Below are positions 1 to 11,026 of a stretch of 64,000 nt of DNA, one piece after another. Where the stretch lies: assembly GCA_030435675.1 (NCBI GenBank), contig CM059624.1:11432769-11496768 (forward strand), given 5' to 3'. This DNA is from Steinernema hermaphroditum. Its lineage: Eukaryota; Nematoda; Chromadorea; Rhabditida; Steinernematidae. Position 1 is the stretch's first letter, and each line of letters starts with the position of its first letter. The position numbers and the translations under genes were made by a program. A model generated the notes under the pieces. The model was not told the origin of the DNA, searched no databases, and saw only the letters and a program-made list of their open reading frames with translations.

Positions 1-1730
1 GTATTTCGGAAAACAAAGAGATCTTACCACTCATGGTTGCCTATGCTCTGGTTAAAATCTTGACCTATGATAAGCCACTCTTGTGACTAAGTCTACAGTG
101 AATCTAGAACAGAATCCACACTGAGAGAAGTCGCACCTTTTTGACCACAAAACGGCCTTTGGTGGGTGGGCCATGTGCCATGGTCTTAAGTTCTTGAGAG
201 TCTAAACGTTGAACTTTCTGAGTACATTACATCAACGTTGTTTCGCAAGGTTGATGTAATGCATGTTTGTAAACAAAGACGTTGCCTAGAAAAGCTACGT
301 ACAATGGCTGTTTAAGCACGCGACGCACCCGAGCTCATTTAGAAGCACATCTGGGAAAGCCTTTGGAAATTGTTCCCATCGGTCAAAAGCTCAGTGTGGG
401 ACTCACTTTTCGAAATTCCAAGTGGAAAATTCAAATACTTGAAATAAACGGAAAATTTTGGCTTCTACTGTGTGATCCCAGAAGGAGAAGCACCGGTTTT
501 CGAAAGCAGCCTGCTGAAGTTATTTAAAGCCAAGAAAACCTTACCGAAGTACGATCTTTATGCGGTGTTCAACAGAAATCCATGTGCATTTAGTGTTCTT
601 TAAAAACTCCAAAAATTGAAGATTTATATGTAAAATGAACATTATGCTTAGAGTTATAACATTAAGTAATCGGAATGTTGCTATCTAATTCGACAAAGGT
701 TATGGGAGCGCAACAGAGTTCAATTCAGTGATGTTGGAGTGCTCTGAAAGTGCCATAAGCACATTCAAACTTTACATAAGGGCGTTATTTGACATGACAT
801 TTTAAAGGACTGTTTTTGCCCTAAATCATCACCTTAAAATAGTGGAGAAATGTTATTCTCCCAGGATTTTTCGCACGTACTAAGCCGATGTTCTTTTATC
901 ATATCGTGATTTAGTTTTATTTACACTTTCGGTACAATTTTAAGAACCAACTTGGATGCACAATATGTTCAAAATCGCCAACCTTCACGCTTTCCAAAAC
1001 TAAGACATATTCAAAGGCCTACTTCTTGAAAACTGTCACTTTTTTCGGATTTCCCGAAAATAAGGAGTAGGAATTCTCGGCCTTCTTAAGCAGTGGTTCT
1101 CTGAAAGACGTTTAAAACGCTGTTATTGTCTGTACAACAATCTTCATAGGCTTTGGTTTTTTCGGTTTCTCTGGGACAGATATTCTCTTCGATAACGACT
1201 CCGGAAGAGTCTTTACAAGTAGCAGCTTAGCTCCAAAATTTGCATATTTGGAGATCCATATTGTTCTCCTCTTAATTGGTAGTCGATACTCGCGAAAACC
1301 GATGAGTGCTGTGAAGAGGGTCACAAACAGCCGAACCTAAATTCATGTCGCTATAAAGATAAGCACCCTACACGCCATCTTACATTTGTGGAAGTCTGCG
1401 ACCACACCCTTATGTCACTACACACATCGTGCTGTTCTGTCCACTGCTTCATGTCTTCCTCGCTTTTCCAATTTTGAGGCATGAAGAGGCCACGTGTTTC
1501 AGTGTACGAATCGCAAGCAAATCCAGCTAAACGTGGATGCAAAGCAAGCTAACCGTTTCTTACCCAACGCAACAGCTATGAAGACGTTGGGAGGTGTGCA
1601 GTAGATGAGAATCGATTTAAGGGCAAACCAGTGCCGTCTCAAGGATGAGGTCGATTTTGTGGTCTTAAGCACTCGTCTGATGGACTGGATCTGAGTAATT
1701 GTCTAAAAAGTCTTTGTCAGATATTATCTT
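1..1730. other. intergenic, no recognisable gene
   Basis: I see no supported gene here. An open frame at 282-527 (+) starts at TTG, has no signal peptide and matches nothing I recognise. Frames at 1112-1324 and 1351-1542 (-) are short and resemble no family. The region lies beyond the stop of the truncated receptor at 1731-2833 and contains no recognisable TM6-TM7 receptor sequence on the minus strand. Confidence 0.5.
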
Positions 1731-2833
1731 TTAAGTGTTGAGGAAAACCGTTATGTAGAGAGCTATAGTGAAGCTATAAAGTATAGCACTTAAGGCAAAA
1801 TGTAGCCACATCGGTATGGTGAAGTAAGTGTTTCCCGGGAAGATTAGCATAAAATCGGAAAATAGAATGCGCGGAAGCTCAAGACAAACGTTAACTATGG
1901 TCCACACATAACCCACGAGGAATAGAACCACAACAGTTCTGCAAGTCTAATGGCTATCGTCAAAAACATAAACATTGAAAGCGTACCTGTACTCTGTCAG
2001 CTTTGCGAATAGAGTCGGTTTACCGTACCCAATGTACGATAAGAACACGGTTAATGTTGAAAAGTACAAGTAGCCATTCAATGTGGAAGCTCGGAAGAAG
2101 ATATACATGCCACGTACAATGCCTGCTAGCCTAAAATAGATGGATAAATCGCTGGCAAGCGAAGGCTTCCAAGTGAAAGGCAACGATCTGATCGTAGGTT
2201 GAATATTCACCCTTAAGAATCGCGCTTGTTTTTGCGGACCTATCGCGATTCACTGACTTGCCACGAGATGCTTGATACCCACGCGTTCATATTTTCCATC
2301 TTTCTGAGAATTTAAAGGGTGAAAATTTAGGATTAGGCTGCTTCAGTGCGTTGAACGCACCGTATAGGCCTCTGTCTACTGCAGCAGATCTCAGCCCGAT
2401 GGGCGTGTAGCGCTTGTAACTCTTCCCTTGTTCACTTGTCCGCTAAAGGTGTGGATTTAATCTACTAAACAACCATACTACCATACACTTACACGGTTTA
2501 GTTCATTCCATTGTATCTTATTCCATCAAAGGTATCAATGCGCAAACTTACCCGTCAAATATCTTCCGGGGTCCTCGTGGATTCTCGAAGAAGATTTTCT
2601 GAGCGACATAAAGCAAAGTGCTCATGAAGCTTTGAAAGGCAATATTCGTGACGAAGAGTCGTGCTAAGGATTTGGAAACCACCTTCGCCGACATAACTAG
2701 TATCAATATACTTAACACAAGGACCGGGTACTGTAGAACGACATCAATGTCCGTCAAGATGTGAACCAAGCGACTGTAGCCTAAAACTTGAAGGGGATAT
2801 CGATCTTCTTTGCAGCTTTGGCCTACCTGCCAT
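1731..2833 (-). pseudogene. truncated serpentine (7TM) chemoreceptor, TM1-TM5 only
   Basis: Spliced by eye, this is a relative of the two receptors at 39.6-42.6 kb. A tiny first exon (ATG at 2833, MAG) joins at a TTTTAG acceptor to TM1-TM2 (2548-2776). After an intron of about 400 nt comes TM3 (ending near 1995), then TM4-TM5, ending at a TAA at 1731. The shared pattern is clear: the TM3 exon of all three genes has a YLYFSTLTV / YPFLSTATM type core followed by a (G/K/H)P turn. Where the intact relatives splice into TM6, this copy has a stop and no GT donor, so TM6, TM7 and the cytoplasmic tail are absent. It is therefore probably a decayed receptor. A functional five-TM protein is possible but unlikely. 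The serpentine subfamily could not be assigned. Confidence 0.6.
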
Positions 2834-3606
2834 ATCGAAGATTATGTAGAGAATGGAATATTTCGACGAAGCGGACCTTCGCCGCTCATTTGATTCAGAA
2901 CAAAGTGTTGTTCTCCAGTTCTCTAGAACTAATCTAATATCAGATGGCAGTGAATTGTCGATGTAAGGACTAAAACAATTAGTCAAAGTGTGAATTTGTA
3001 ATGCGCCTTTGTGGTCGTACAATCGAAACAGCTGTTCTTTATGTTGTAAATGCATGGTAAACAGTCTGTGTTTAGTTGAAAACAGCCAAACCAACGATAA
3101 GTGCATAGTATAAATCGAGTACAACCATCGACACTATGTTTTTAAACACGTTTCTAAAGAAACCGTCGGACTCTGGACCGGCTCAGCTTACAAGCCGGAC
3201 AAAGCGTATTGTCATTCGACTTTTTCAGAATTACAGAATTCAGTGATTAACGAAGATTTCGAATGTTGCCATCTGCGGATTGACTATTTAGCAGTGACAG
3301 GTGCTTTTCAAATCTTTCCGGAAAAGAAATGATTAAATGTTAAAAGTGAGCTTTTATATAATTTCACCTGTGTGGTTGAGGTTCAATAAAAGTTGCTGAA
3401 ACAAAAATGGAAATCGACGGTACTGGGCCACTCTAAAGACTTTTGGGCCACTCGGAACGAAATTGGTCTGTATCAGTTCAGTTTGTCAGACATGTCTTGC
3501 CTACGATTCACAAATCTTATTTATCACGTATTTTGAGCACAAATGTCTTAAATGTTTATCAAGGAAATATGCAAATATCAGGTATACTGTAATGGTGACT
3601 CTCCAT
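2834..3606. other. intergenic, nothing recognised
   Basis: About 770 bp between the truncated receptor and the Skp1-related gene. AT-rich, with no frame that has a signal peptide, domain or convincing splice sites. A stretch at about 3560-3606 resembles the equivalent position downstream of the second Skp1-related copy (about 45200-45238), so the duplicated unit seems to extend slightly past the stop codon. Confidence 0.4.
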
Positions 3607-4143
3607 CTAGTTGCCCCCTTCGGTACGCTCTCTTTTCTCAGAGGATTCGCCCTCGTCTGCCCCGTGATCATCGGCGGCGTTCTTGCGCTCGTTCTTCTTG
3701 AGTGGGATCTCGAGCCACTGAGACATCTCCTCGGCCGTCTTTCCCTCCAGGTTGTTGGCCGTGTACTTCACAAGAGTGTCGATGAGGTCGGGCATCTCGA
3801 GGTAGTAGGCGGCGTTGATGACGGCGGCCAGCTTCGACCGGGGAAACTGCTTGTCCAGCAGCTCCGTGTCCTCCTTGGAGACGTTCCGGTTGAAGCGATA
3901 GATTTGGCGGTCGTCCTCGGAGCGCGGCTCCTCTTCCTCGTGCATCCTGAGCCAGTCGACGATCGTCTCGAGGGCGTCAGCGTTCACCGACGGCATCGGA
4001 ATCGCCTCCTCGGGCAGGGCGTCCTCGTCGAAACCGAGGTCTGCCATCATCGTCTTGAGGAGGTTCGCCTTCTGGAAGTCCTTCTTCTGCACCTCGAACT
4101 CCTTTCCGTCGGAAGAGGCCAGCTTCACCGTTTCAGAGGCCAT
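3607..4143 (-). CDS. Skp1-related protein (SKR), copy 1
   Basis: A 178-residue single-exon gene. The N-terminal half has the Skp1 BTB/POZ-like fold signature: VKLASSDGKEFEV, then a DLG core and MPSVNADALETIVDWLRMH. The C-terminal half has AAYYLEMPDLIDTLVKYTAN and GKTAEEM, matching the Skp1 dimerisation region. Skp1 family proteins link F-box receptors to cullin-1 in SCF ubiquitin ligases in cytosol and nucleus. The usual C-terminal F-box-binding helix (ending WCEE in typical Skp1) is replaced by a charged tail (SSEKRERTEGGN), so F-box choice may differ. The start at 4143 is fixed by alignment. A longer upstream frame has no Skp1 similarity. A TATA-like element (4193-4200) lies about 50 bp upstream. 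The lack of introns, unlike most genes here, suggests a retrocopy that was later duplicated (see 45239-45775). Confidence 0.9.
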   Translation of the reverse strand: MASETVKLASSDGKEFEVQKKDFQKANLLKTMMADLGFDEDALPEEAIPMPSVNADALETIVDWLRMHEEEEPRSEDDRQIYRFNRNVSKEDTELLDKQFPRSKLAAVINAAYYLEMPDLIDTLVKYTANNLEGKTAEEMSQWLEIPLKKNERKNAADDHGADEGESSEKRERTEGGN

Positions 4144-4886
4144 CGTTGGTTCTGGTGGAAGGCTTTGGTTGTGATTGAAGGTGGACAATCGGGATATAAA
4201 TGTGCCCGGTTCTGGCAACATGCATTGCAAAGGAAAATGTGCGAACTTCTTGTGGCAATGCACAGCCGTGAGATACTGTAATCTCCGATGCATGCACGAT
4301 GAGTGAATATTGCAGTTCATTTCCTGTATGGAACCAGTTCGGAATACGATATCAGAGGCGGTCATATATGGCAGGGCGTCTAAGGCGAACGGTGACCCAA
4401 AAACCGGTCGCACAGGGTCAACTAGACTGTGTCTTGTCTTCTGTCTGTCACCGGTCAACCAGGCCTTCTACTTTCAAATGGTCCGTCGGAGCGTGCAAAA
4501 CGAGACAGAAGTGTCTCTGGGCTCCATGTGACCGGTCTTCTTTGGTATTCACTCTTCAAATGAAATATGTGACTTCCTTATTCTTCATTTTGTTCGTTCT
4601 AACTTAAGATGGGTTTTGGATTTTGGAGGATGGAAGATAGGATTTGGGATTTCATTGTTCAGTGGAGGCGCGTCACTTTTTTGGCATTCTATCAGGGCGT
4701 TTACTTTACCACTTTGAGGAATACTGTAATGCGCAGTAATTAACTATTTACTGCTTGAATTCATCTGCGATCAGTAACATAATTGTGTTGTGATGGATGC
4801 ACTAACGTGTGAGTCACAGCTGACGACGCGGATATCGATCGGAAACGCAGCCTCCTCCGCAACCGTTTTCGGTCGCTCACTGCCCG

Positions 4887-5421
4887 ATGTTTATGACGCG
4901 CACACTATTCCGCGCGTCCGCGTTCTCTCTTCTGGTCGTTTTTCTATTTTCGACGATGTCGGAGTCAACTGCGAAGCGTGATCGAAACGAAAAAGGAGCC
5001 TATTTGCTGAGTCCCGGTGATAGTGACTATGAGGTATGTGCAAAATCCACCAGTTTTTCTAATTTATTTTCTAGGAATTCCTCTGGAAGGCAGTGAAACA
5101 CATCAACGAGCAATCCGAAAGCAACAACCACCTTGTTCCCGTGAACGTGACGAAGGCTGAAATGTTGCTTGTTGCTGGCAGTCTCTACACTTTCGAAATT
5201 GAACTGGCCGAGAGTGGCGAGGCCAAAGACGTAAGTATTCTATCACCATTCGCAAAGTCAGTCAATGTGGGATGTTTCAGGCCGTCACCCATGAACAGTT
5301 GAAGGCTGCGACGCCTAGCCCGAAGGCGGGAGGCAAGCGTTACGTGTATGAAATCAAGATTTGGTCGAAGCCTTGGATGAATTTCGAAGAGTACACTGTT
5401 CTGAACTCCAAGGAGATCTAA
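4887..5421 (+). CDS. secreted cystatin-like cysteine protease inhibitor
   Basis: Three exons (4887-5033, 5075-5230, 5281-5421) give 147 residues. Residues 1-29 are a signal peptide (SAFSLLVVFLFS core). The mature part has the cystatin layout: an SPGD N-terminal trunk, a long helix (EEFLWKAVKHINEQS), the first hairpin loop at the Q-x-V-x-G position and a C-terminal PW loop (SKPW) before the final strand. The first loop reads LLVAG, keeping V-x-G but with the usual Gln replaced by a hydrophobic residue. There is no cysteine in the mature chain, which is unusual for a secreted cystatin. Cystatins block papain-like proteases, so the gene fits the adjoining inhibitor cluster. An AATAAA signal lies at 5451. 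Confidence 0.85.
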
Positions 5422-5982
5422 GCATTCATGACACTATTTATTTCACACTCAATAAAGTATACACACATTTTAAGTGTTTGTTGTTGTGTTAGAGTTGTCG
5501 CCTTGGATAATCATAATATGTTGAAAATTGTTGCCCGCAACGCGTAATGAACTAGTAAGGAATTAGGGAAAAACAGGGCGAAGAATTCATCCCCTCCATA
5601 ACGATGTTTGCCTCTACGGCCTACAGCATGGAAAACAGCGTGTGACGTCCGAATATTCTCACTTCATGTCGAAGTCCGAATGATGAATCATTATTCGGAT
5701 CGGAACTGTGTCAATAGCAGAGATTGGTGGGCATCCGAAACTTTGGGCACCTAAACATGAAAGAGCGCGGACAAAAAGCTAAATGCCGCCTTTCAGAATA
5801 CCCGAAGCCCACGTCAATCACGTCAAATCGCGGAGACTCGTCAGGTTGGTATCGGTTCAATTTTTCTTTGTACTGTGCTCCTTGCTGCTACCAACTTACC
5901 TTACGTGAGATGCACATACACTAAATAAAGCCCTATGTTTTACGTACTTATGTATTTATTGTGCACGCATGAGGAATTGTCG
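5422..5982. other. intergenic between convergent genes
   Basis: About 560 bp between the cystatin and the minus-strand TIL gene. Holds the cystatin polyadenylation signal near 5451. I see no further gene. Confidence 0.4.
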
Positions 5983-6551
5983 TCATTTTTGGAGAGCACA
6001 TTGGTCCTTTCGAACACATTTGCCTTTCGATCCACGGACGAATCCTTTCTTGCAGTAACAGCCTTCGATACAAACTGGGGGACACTCAACCCCTTCCTCT
6101 TGGTCGCAGCGTTTGTCGCATCCACATTCTTCGTGGACCTCGTTTTTGCCACACTTCGGAGGTTCTAGATATTTTGTCAAAGTCGTTTTGGGCAACAAAT
6201 TGAAAAGCTACCTGGATCAGTAGCATTCGGGCATTGCGAGCTTGGGATACACCCCCCGGCATATCCAAAACGCACAAATCCTTTGCCGAGGGGACAGTAA
6301 CAGCCGGCTGGCTTGCACTCCTTGGTGCAGATCGGATTGCGGTCGTAGCAATGTCCTTCACATGTTCCACATTGGAGCCACAGTTCGTTCTTTGGGCATT
6401 CTACAAGTTCGATAGGACTTCACAAAAAATTGACCTTACTGGCTCTGTTGATGGAAAGAACCGTTCCAACGAGGAAGAGCGCGGCTAGGACAACCTAAAG
6501 AAGATCAATAAGAAAACATAGGAAGAAACTCACCAGCTCTCCACGACCCAT
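5983..6551 (-). CDS. secreted protein with two TIL domains
   Basis: Four exons (6534-6551, 6440-6494, 6212-6400, 5983-6164) give about 147 residues. The first two exons encode the signal peptide (MGRGEL, then VVLAALFLVGTVLS). Exon 3 is a complete ten-cysteine TIL domain starting CPKNELWLQCGTC, with predicted P1 Lys (ICTKEC). Exon 4 is a second TIL domain starting CGKNEVHEEC, whose reactive loop reads CPPVC. TIL domains inhibit serine proteases by a substrate-like loop in the extracellular space. A TATA-like GATAAAAG sits on the minus strand at 6584-6592, about 41 bp from the ATG. Exon joins fall after the first base of a codon, as throughout the cluster. Confidence 0.9.
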
Positions 6552-7327
6552 TTTGCACTGACTTGTGTAGGCTAATCTGTGCTCCTTTTATCGTCGCTGA
6601 CAAAGCGATCTTCGAGCTGAAGACGTGTTGTTTACAACTCCGTCTGTTTGTGTTTTCCAAACGAACAAATCACGCCATTGACTATTTCTGCTGCGAGGTA
6701 GTAACCGGACACCAATCGTGGTCGACAAATGTGGTGACAAACACGTACAGTCGCATGAGTAATCGGACTACGCATTCTGTGTTTTGTGTTGGTTAAAGTA
6801 CGCCCAATCGCCATCGAAATGTTTCTTTTGAGTAAGAACACTGAAACGTATTCTTCGACCATGACCACTTTTTGAGAGCTCTTGGATTCAGATGGCATTT
6901 ACGCTACATTAGGGTGAACTTGAATATTTCCAATAGGCTTATAATATGACACGTCTGATTGTAGATCTACGGTCTTACTTATCACAATGGTGGTTTCCAC
7001 TGTGGGTAAAACACCGATAAGACAACATGGTCTCCACGCTCCCCTTCAAGTTGACACGTTGGAATGGTAAACATCGTAAAGTGTATGTATTGGACTCCAG
7101 AATAACTTAGACACAGAATATCAGCATTTTAAAAACGCAGAACATTGGATTGCATCACAACTTCGGTCTTCAAATTCAATGACCCTTCCAGACAAAGAAT
7201 ACAGAAGGGAAGTTTCTCAAATCTGTTCTGAGCAGCTTGTTTATCTGAGCACCTTTTGCTGACTTTTTGTTTCTTATCGACCATGCCTGCCATCGCAAGC
7301 TACGTGCTTGTTCAGTGCCTAACGCCT
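6552..7327. other. divergent promoter region of two TIL genes
   Basis: About 780 bp separating two divergently transcribed TIL genes. It contains the TATA-like boxes of both (6584-6592 on minus, 7328-7335 on plus) near its edges. No coding exon is convincing in between. Confidence 0.4.
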
Positions 7328-7335
7328 TCTTAAAT
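7328..7335 (+). promoter_or_regulatory. TATA-like box of TIL gene 7366
   Basis: CTTAAATA, 38 bp before the ATG at 7366. Position and spacing match the boxes of the other TIL genes. Confidence 0.55.
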
Positions 7336-7365
7336 AGCCGGATACCACAGCCAATGACACCAGCC

Positions 7366-8253
7366 ATGACTTCTCAGAGCATCCTTCTTGTGGTTCTCCT
7401 GGTGGGAGCGGTTCTTGCCAATGTCAGTCAGCAGAGTAGGTTGTTCTGAGGTTGATTGATTCATTCGGCCTGTTTTAGAGTGTGGCGCTAACCAGCAGTG
7501 GACGGACTGTGGCTACTGTGAGGGTTCTTGTGACAACCCAAACCCCATATGCACTCTGCAGTGTCGAAAGCCTGGCTGCTACTGCCTCCGTGGATTTGTT
7601 CGCGGACCTAACGGAGACTGCATCTCCCAAAAGAAGTGTCGAGCTCTCAAAGGTGTGCTTGTCTTACAAATTTGAAAGACTATTCATATCTTACAGTGTG
7701 TCCTAAGAACGAAGTGTGGCTGAACTGTGGAACTTGTGAAGGCACCTGCGACAACGTGAACCCGATCTGCACTCGCGAGTGCAAACCTGCCGGGTGCTAC
7801 TGTCCGGCTGGACATGTCCGTGACGAGGACGGAACGTGCACTCCTGTCGGTCAATGTCCTAGTAAGCATTGAGTGAAGGGATGTTCTTCTTAAGAGTGAA
7901 CCTAGCTCCTCAAGAGAAGTGTGGCAAGAACGAGTACTGGACCACGTGCGGAACCTGCGACCAGTTTTGCGAACAGCCTTGGGGAGGTCCCCAGGCCTGT
8001 ACCTTCGACTGCAAGTTTAAGTGCGAATGTCTCCCTGGCTACGTTCGTGGTTGGGACGGAAAGTGCATCAAGAAGAACGAGTGCACTGTCTACCCTGAGT
8101 GTAAGTTCTCTACATCAGCCGTGTGATTGTTCCCTTCTAGGTGCGTATACCACCTGTCCCGCGAACACCACTTGCGTCTGGACTCCTCGCTGGTGCTTCA
8201 CCACTCCTTGTCCTCAGGTGTCCTGTCTCCCAATCAATGGTGGTGGTAACTAA
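7366..8253 (+). CDS. secreted protein with three TIL domains and a C-terminal six-Cys module
   Basis: Five exons. Exon 1 (from ATG 7366; an in-frame ATG lies at 7354) encodes a signal peptide (SILLVVLLVGAVLA). Exons 2-4 each encode one TIL domain: CGANQQWTDC (predicted P1 Leu, ICTLQC), CPKNEVWLNC (P1 Arg, ICTREC) and CGKNEYWTTC (P1 Phe, ACTFDC; an RGWDGKC variant type). Exon 5 (from about 8141) encodes a short six-cysteine tail with TTCPANTTCVWTP and TPCPQVSCLP, found after TIL domains in several neighbours. Introns are 38-45 nt and all interrupt codons after base 1. The mixture of P1 residues suggests one protein that can block proteases of different specificity. This is likely a secreted gut, eggshell, body-cavity or excretory product; tissue cannot be read from sequence. 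Confidence 0.9.
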
Positions 8254-9397
8254 AAGATTCCACACTACATTTAAATATGAATAAAAAATGGCACCGTTAT
8301 AAACTTCGCACTATACAGTACACGTTCTAAACAACATGAACCTTTTAAAAAACTGATAGTGAAATAAAGAGACATACTGAAGTCGTGCCCAGTTCGAGTC
8401 TTTTATTGGGTCAGTACCATGTCTTACCATCTCTATCGTGCAGTTCGTTGTGGGAAAAACGGAACACGCATACCAGTAACACATAATCCTGCGAATAAGC
8501 AAGATTTGATACTTCTATGCCGCCCCAACCTTTCATGCCGAAAACAAGCCATACGAGGTTTTCGGCCGTCTTCTATTGTCACATTTATGTGATTTACGCA
8601 CATTTTTCAAAATGCATAACCAAAGAAACAACCAACTCCTACTGAGACATCGATTACTTGTCAACGTGAAATCATAAGGAAACCAAGAAGACAAAGCCGA
8701 TTGAAGTGAAAAACAACCTTTGAACTGAAAAACCTATACTACACAATACAAATGATAAGAAATCAAAGTTCACCTTGACCAAATTCGGTCTTTGTTGAAT
8801 GCTGCCACGCAGTAATCTTTCAGCTGTCATTGATAAGGGAAACAATGGGAGTAGGGAGGGCGATGTTACCGATGTGTGGTTGCAGATGCCACCAAGAGCA
8901 ACGTTTGAAAATTTTGTTTTTTTTAACGAAAATTACACATTATGCAATAGACATGCACATATTGTGCCGGTGGCGATGAGTGAAATGAGTTAAGTAAGCG
9001 GTCGTTCATGGCCGTCACTTTTCGAATAATGGTCGCCCCGGCTCCCAGAAGGCCTGCAACGGGTAAGCCCTAAATAATTAAGTGTATTAGGTCCTAAGCT
9101 CGCTAAACTCGCCAACACATCACAAAGAAATGCAAGAAGATGGGACAAACGCACATATGTCTCGACCTTTTATCTTCCTCTGATTCAAACTACATAAATT
9201 CAAAGCTTATTGCACCCGAATAACCTACGAATATCAAATAAATCATAGCCTAACTTCCTGGCAGAAACCACGCATCACTGTCGAAATAAAAAGATTTCCG
9301 TAAACATGGTCATATCGATGAAAAACTTTTGATGAAACCGGCGTGGATGGGCAAGATAACGGAGCACCTACGTGTATTACCACGCCCGATCTGTAGC
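8254..9397. other. intergenic, contains a dispersed-repeat copy
   Basis: AT-rich spacer. The only structured element I see is the dispersed repeat at 8975-9060. No coding exon is supported. Confidence 0.4.
8975..9060 (+). repeat. dispersed GC-rich repeat, copy A
   Basis: Contains GAAATGAGTTAAGTAAGCGG, then TCGTTC-TGGCCG and CCCAGAAGGCCTG. The same ordered blocks occur at 37434-37555 (+) and 48855-49010 (-), and partly at 18785-18870 and 39308-39400. Confidence 0.6.
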
Positions 9398-9405
9398 ATA
9401 AATAC
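9398..9405 (+). promoter_or_regulatory. TATA-like box of TIL gene 9440
   Basis: CATAAATA, 42 bp before the ATG at 9440. The promoter through first exon is nearly identical to that of gene 12204 (shared CAGTATCAGAGCAA just before the ATG). Confidence 0.6.
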
Positions 9406-9439
9406 CCGCCATCAACAGCCTTCAGTATCAGAGCAAGCC

Positions 9440-11026
9440 ATGGCTTCTCAGAAGATGGTAGGTGTCCATCTTTCACCCCCTCCATCTACAACCGACACTT
9501 TAGATCCTTCTCCCTCTTTTCGTCCTCGGACTCGCGGTTGCCTTCCAGCCGACCTTTGCTGCCGAACTTCAACAAACGTGTCCGAAAAATGAAATTTGGC
9601 TGAACTGCGGCACTTGTGAGGGAACTTGCGAACAGCCTCTGAAAATCTGCACCAGGGAGTGCAAGAAACCCGGATGCTACTGTCCCATCGGTCAAGGATT
9701 CGTTAGTGACGCAAACGGAGACTGCATCCAGCTGTCCGAATGCAAGCAGAGTAATTCGCCTCGCTGCTTGAGCACATAATCTTTGGCGCCGTTTAGACTG
9801 TGGCCAGAACGAGCAGTGGATCCAGTGCTCGACCTGTGAGCGAACCTGCCAGAACCCGAACCCCATCTGCACCATGGAGTGCAAGCCCCCTCGCTGCATG
9901 TGTAAGCTCGGATACGTCCGCGACGCCGCTGGCAAGTGCATCGCCGAGAACTCCTGCCCTGCTAAGACCCGTAAGACACTGTTGTATAATATAGGTTTGC
10001 AAGCTTTGCCTAGAGCCTGAGAACAAATGTGGACGCAATGAACGGTGGGCCGAATGTTCCGGCTGCGATGGAACCTGCCAGAACCCGAACCCCATCTGCA
10101 CAATGGAGTGTAAGCCTCCTCGATGCATGTGCAACCGAGGATACGTCCGCAACAATGCTGGACACTGCGTTCCAAGAAACTCCTGCCCTGTCCAGCCTCT
10201 CGACCTCGGTGTGATTCAGATTGAATTCCTAAAAATACAGTAGATCTGTTAAGAGTCGCACGTGTGCGGAGTGAACGAACATTGGCGTCAATGTGCTACC
10301 TGTGAACGGACCTGCCAGAACCCGAATCCCATCTGCACGATGGAGTGCAAACCCGCCCGATGCATGTGCAAACCCGGGTTCGTTCGCAACGCCGCTGGAG
10401 TTTGTATCCCCGAGAACTCTTGTTCTGCTAAGCCTATCGCTGTGGAGCCTCAGCGCAAGTGTGGACAGAACGCCCAATGGGTCCAGTGCGCCTCCTGCGA
10501 GCGAACCTGCCAGAATCCGAACCCTATCTGCACCAGAGAATGCAAGCCTGCTCGTTGCATGTGTAAACCTGGATTCGTTCGCAATGCCGCTGGAGCTTGC
10601 ATCCTCCAGAACCGCTGCCCTAAGAGATCTTTTTCGTTTGGTAGGATCGCCACCACTTTCTTGAACACCTCATTTGTTTCTTTTCAGAGGCGAACCAGGA
10701 ATGTGGTGAGAACGAGCGCTGGACTGACTGCGGAGGATGTGACCAGTTCTGTCAGGATCCTTACGGAAAACCCAAAGCATGCACCCTCCAGTGTCGCCAG
10801 AAGTGCGAGTGTCTTCCTGGTTTCGTCCGTGGTTGGGACGGAAAGTGCATCAAGAAGGACGAGTGCACTCCTCCTCCCGAGTGTAGGTCGATCTTCGTCG
10901 TCCTTCTCTTAGCTGCTCTGTTTAGGCGCTGAACTCAGTTGTCCCAAGGGAACCGAATGCATCTGGACTCCTCGCCACTGCATCACAGTGCCTTGTCCTC
11001 AAGTCACCTGTCTTCCCTCTAACTGA
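9440..11026 (+). CDS. secreted protein with six TIL domains and a C-terminal six-Cys module
   Basis: The largest TIL gene here. Exon 1 is MASQKM. Exon 2 completes the signal peptide (ILLPLFVLGLAVAF) and carries TIL1 (CPKNEIWLNC, predicted P1 Arg). Then come TIL2 (CGQNEQWIQC, P1 Met), TIL3 (CGRNERWAEC, P1 Met) and a single exon with TIL4 plus TIL5 fused without an intron (CGVNEHWRQC, P1 Met; CGQNAQWVQC, P1 Arg). TIL6 (CGENERWTDC, P1 Leu) and a final exon with the six-Cys tail (GTECIWTP, PCPQVTCLP) follow. TIL2-TIL5 are close to each other (shared CERTCQNPNPICT), so they arose by recent internal duplication. Met or Leu at P1 suits elastase- or chymotrypsin-like targets, and Arg suits trypsin-like ones. 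The stop is TGA at 11024. Confidence 0.9.

Noticed and set aside
282..527. 81-codon frame near the left edge
   Set aside because: Starts at TTG, matches no family I know, and lacks neighbouring exons; could be part of a gene outside the window but cannot be supported.
3463..4281. 272-codon plus-strand frame over the Skp1-related gene
   Set aside because: It is the reverse-strand shadow of a GC-rich coding sequence; the minus strand shows a clear Skp1 protein and this frame has no domain.
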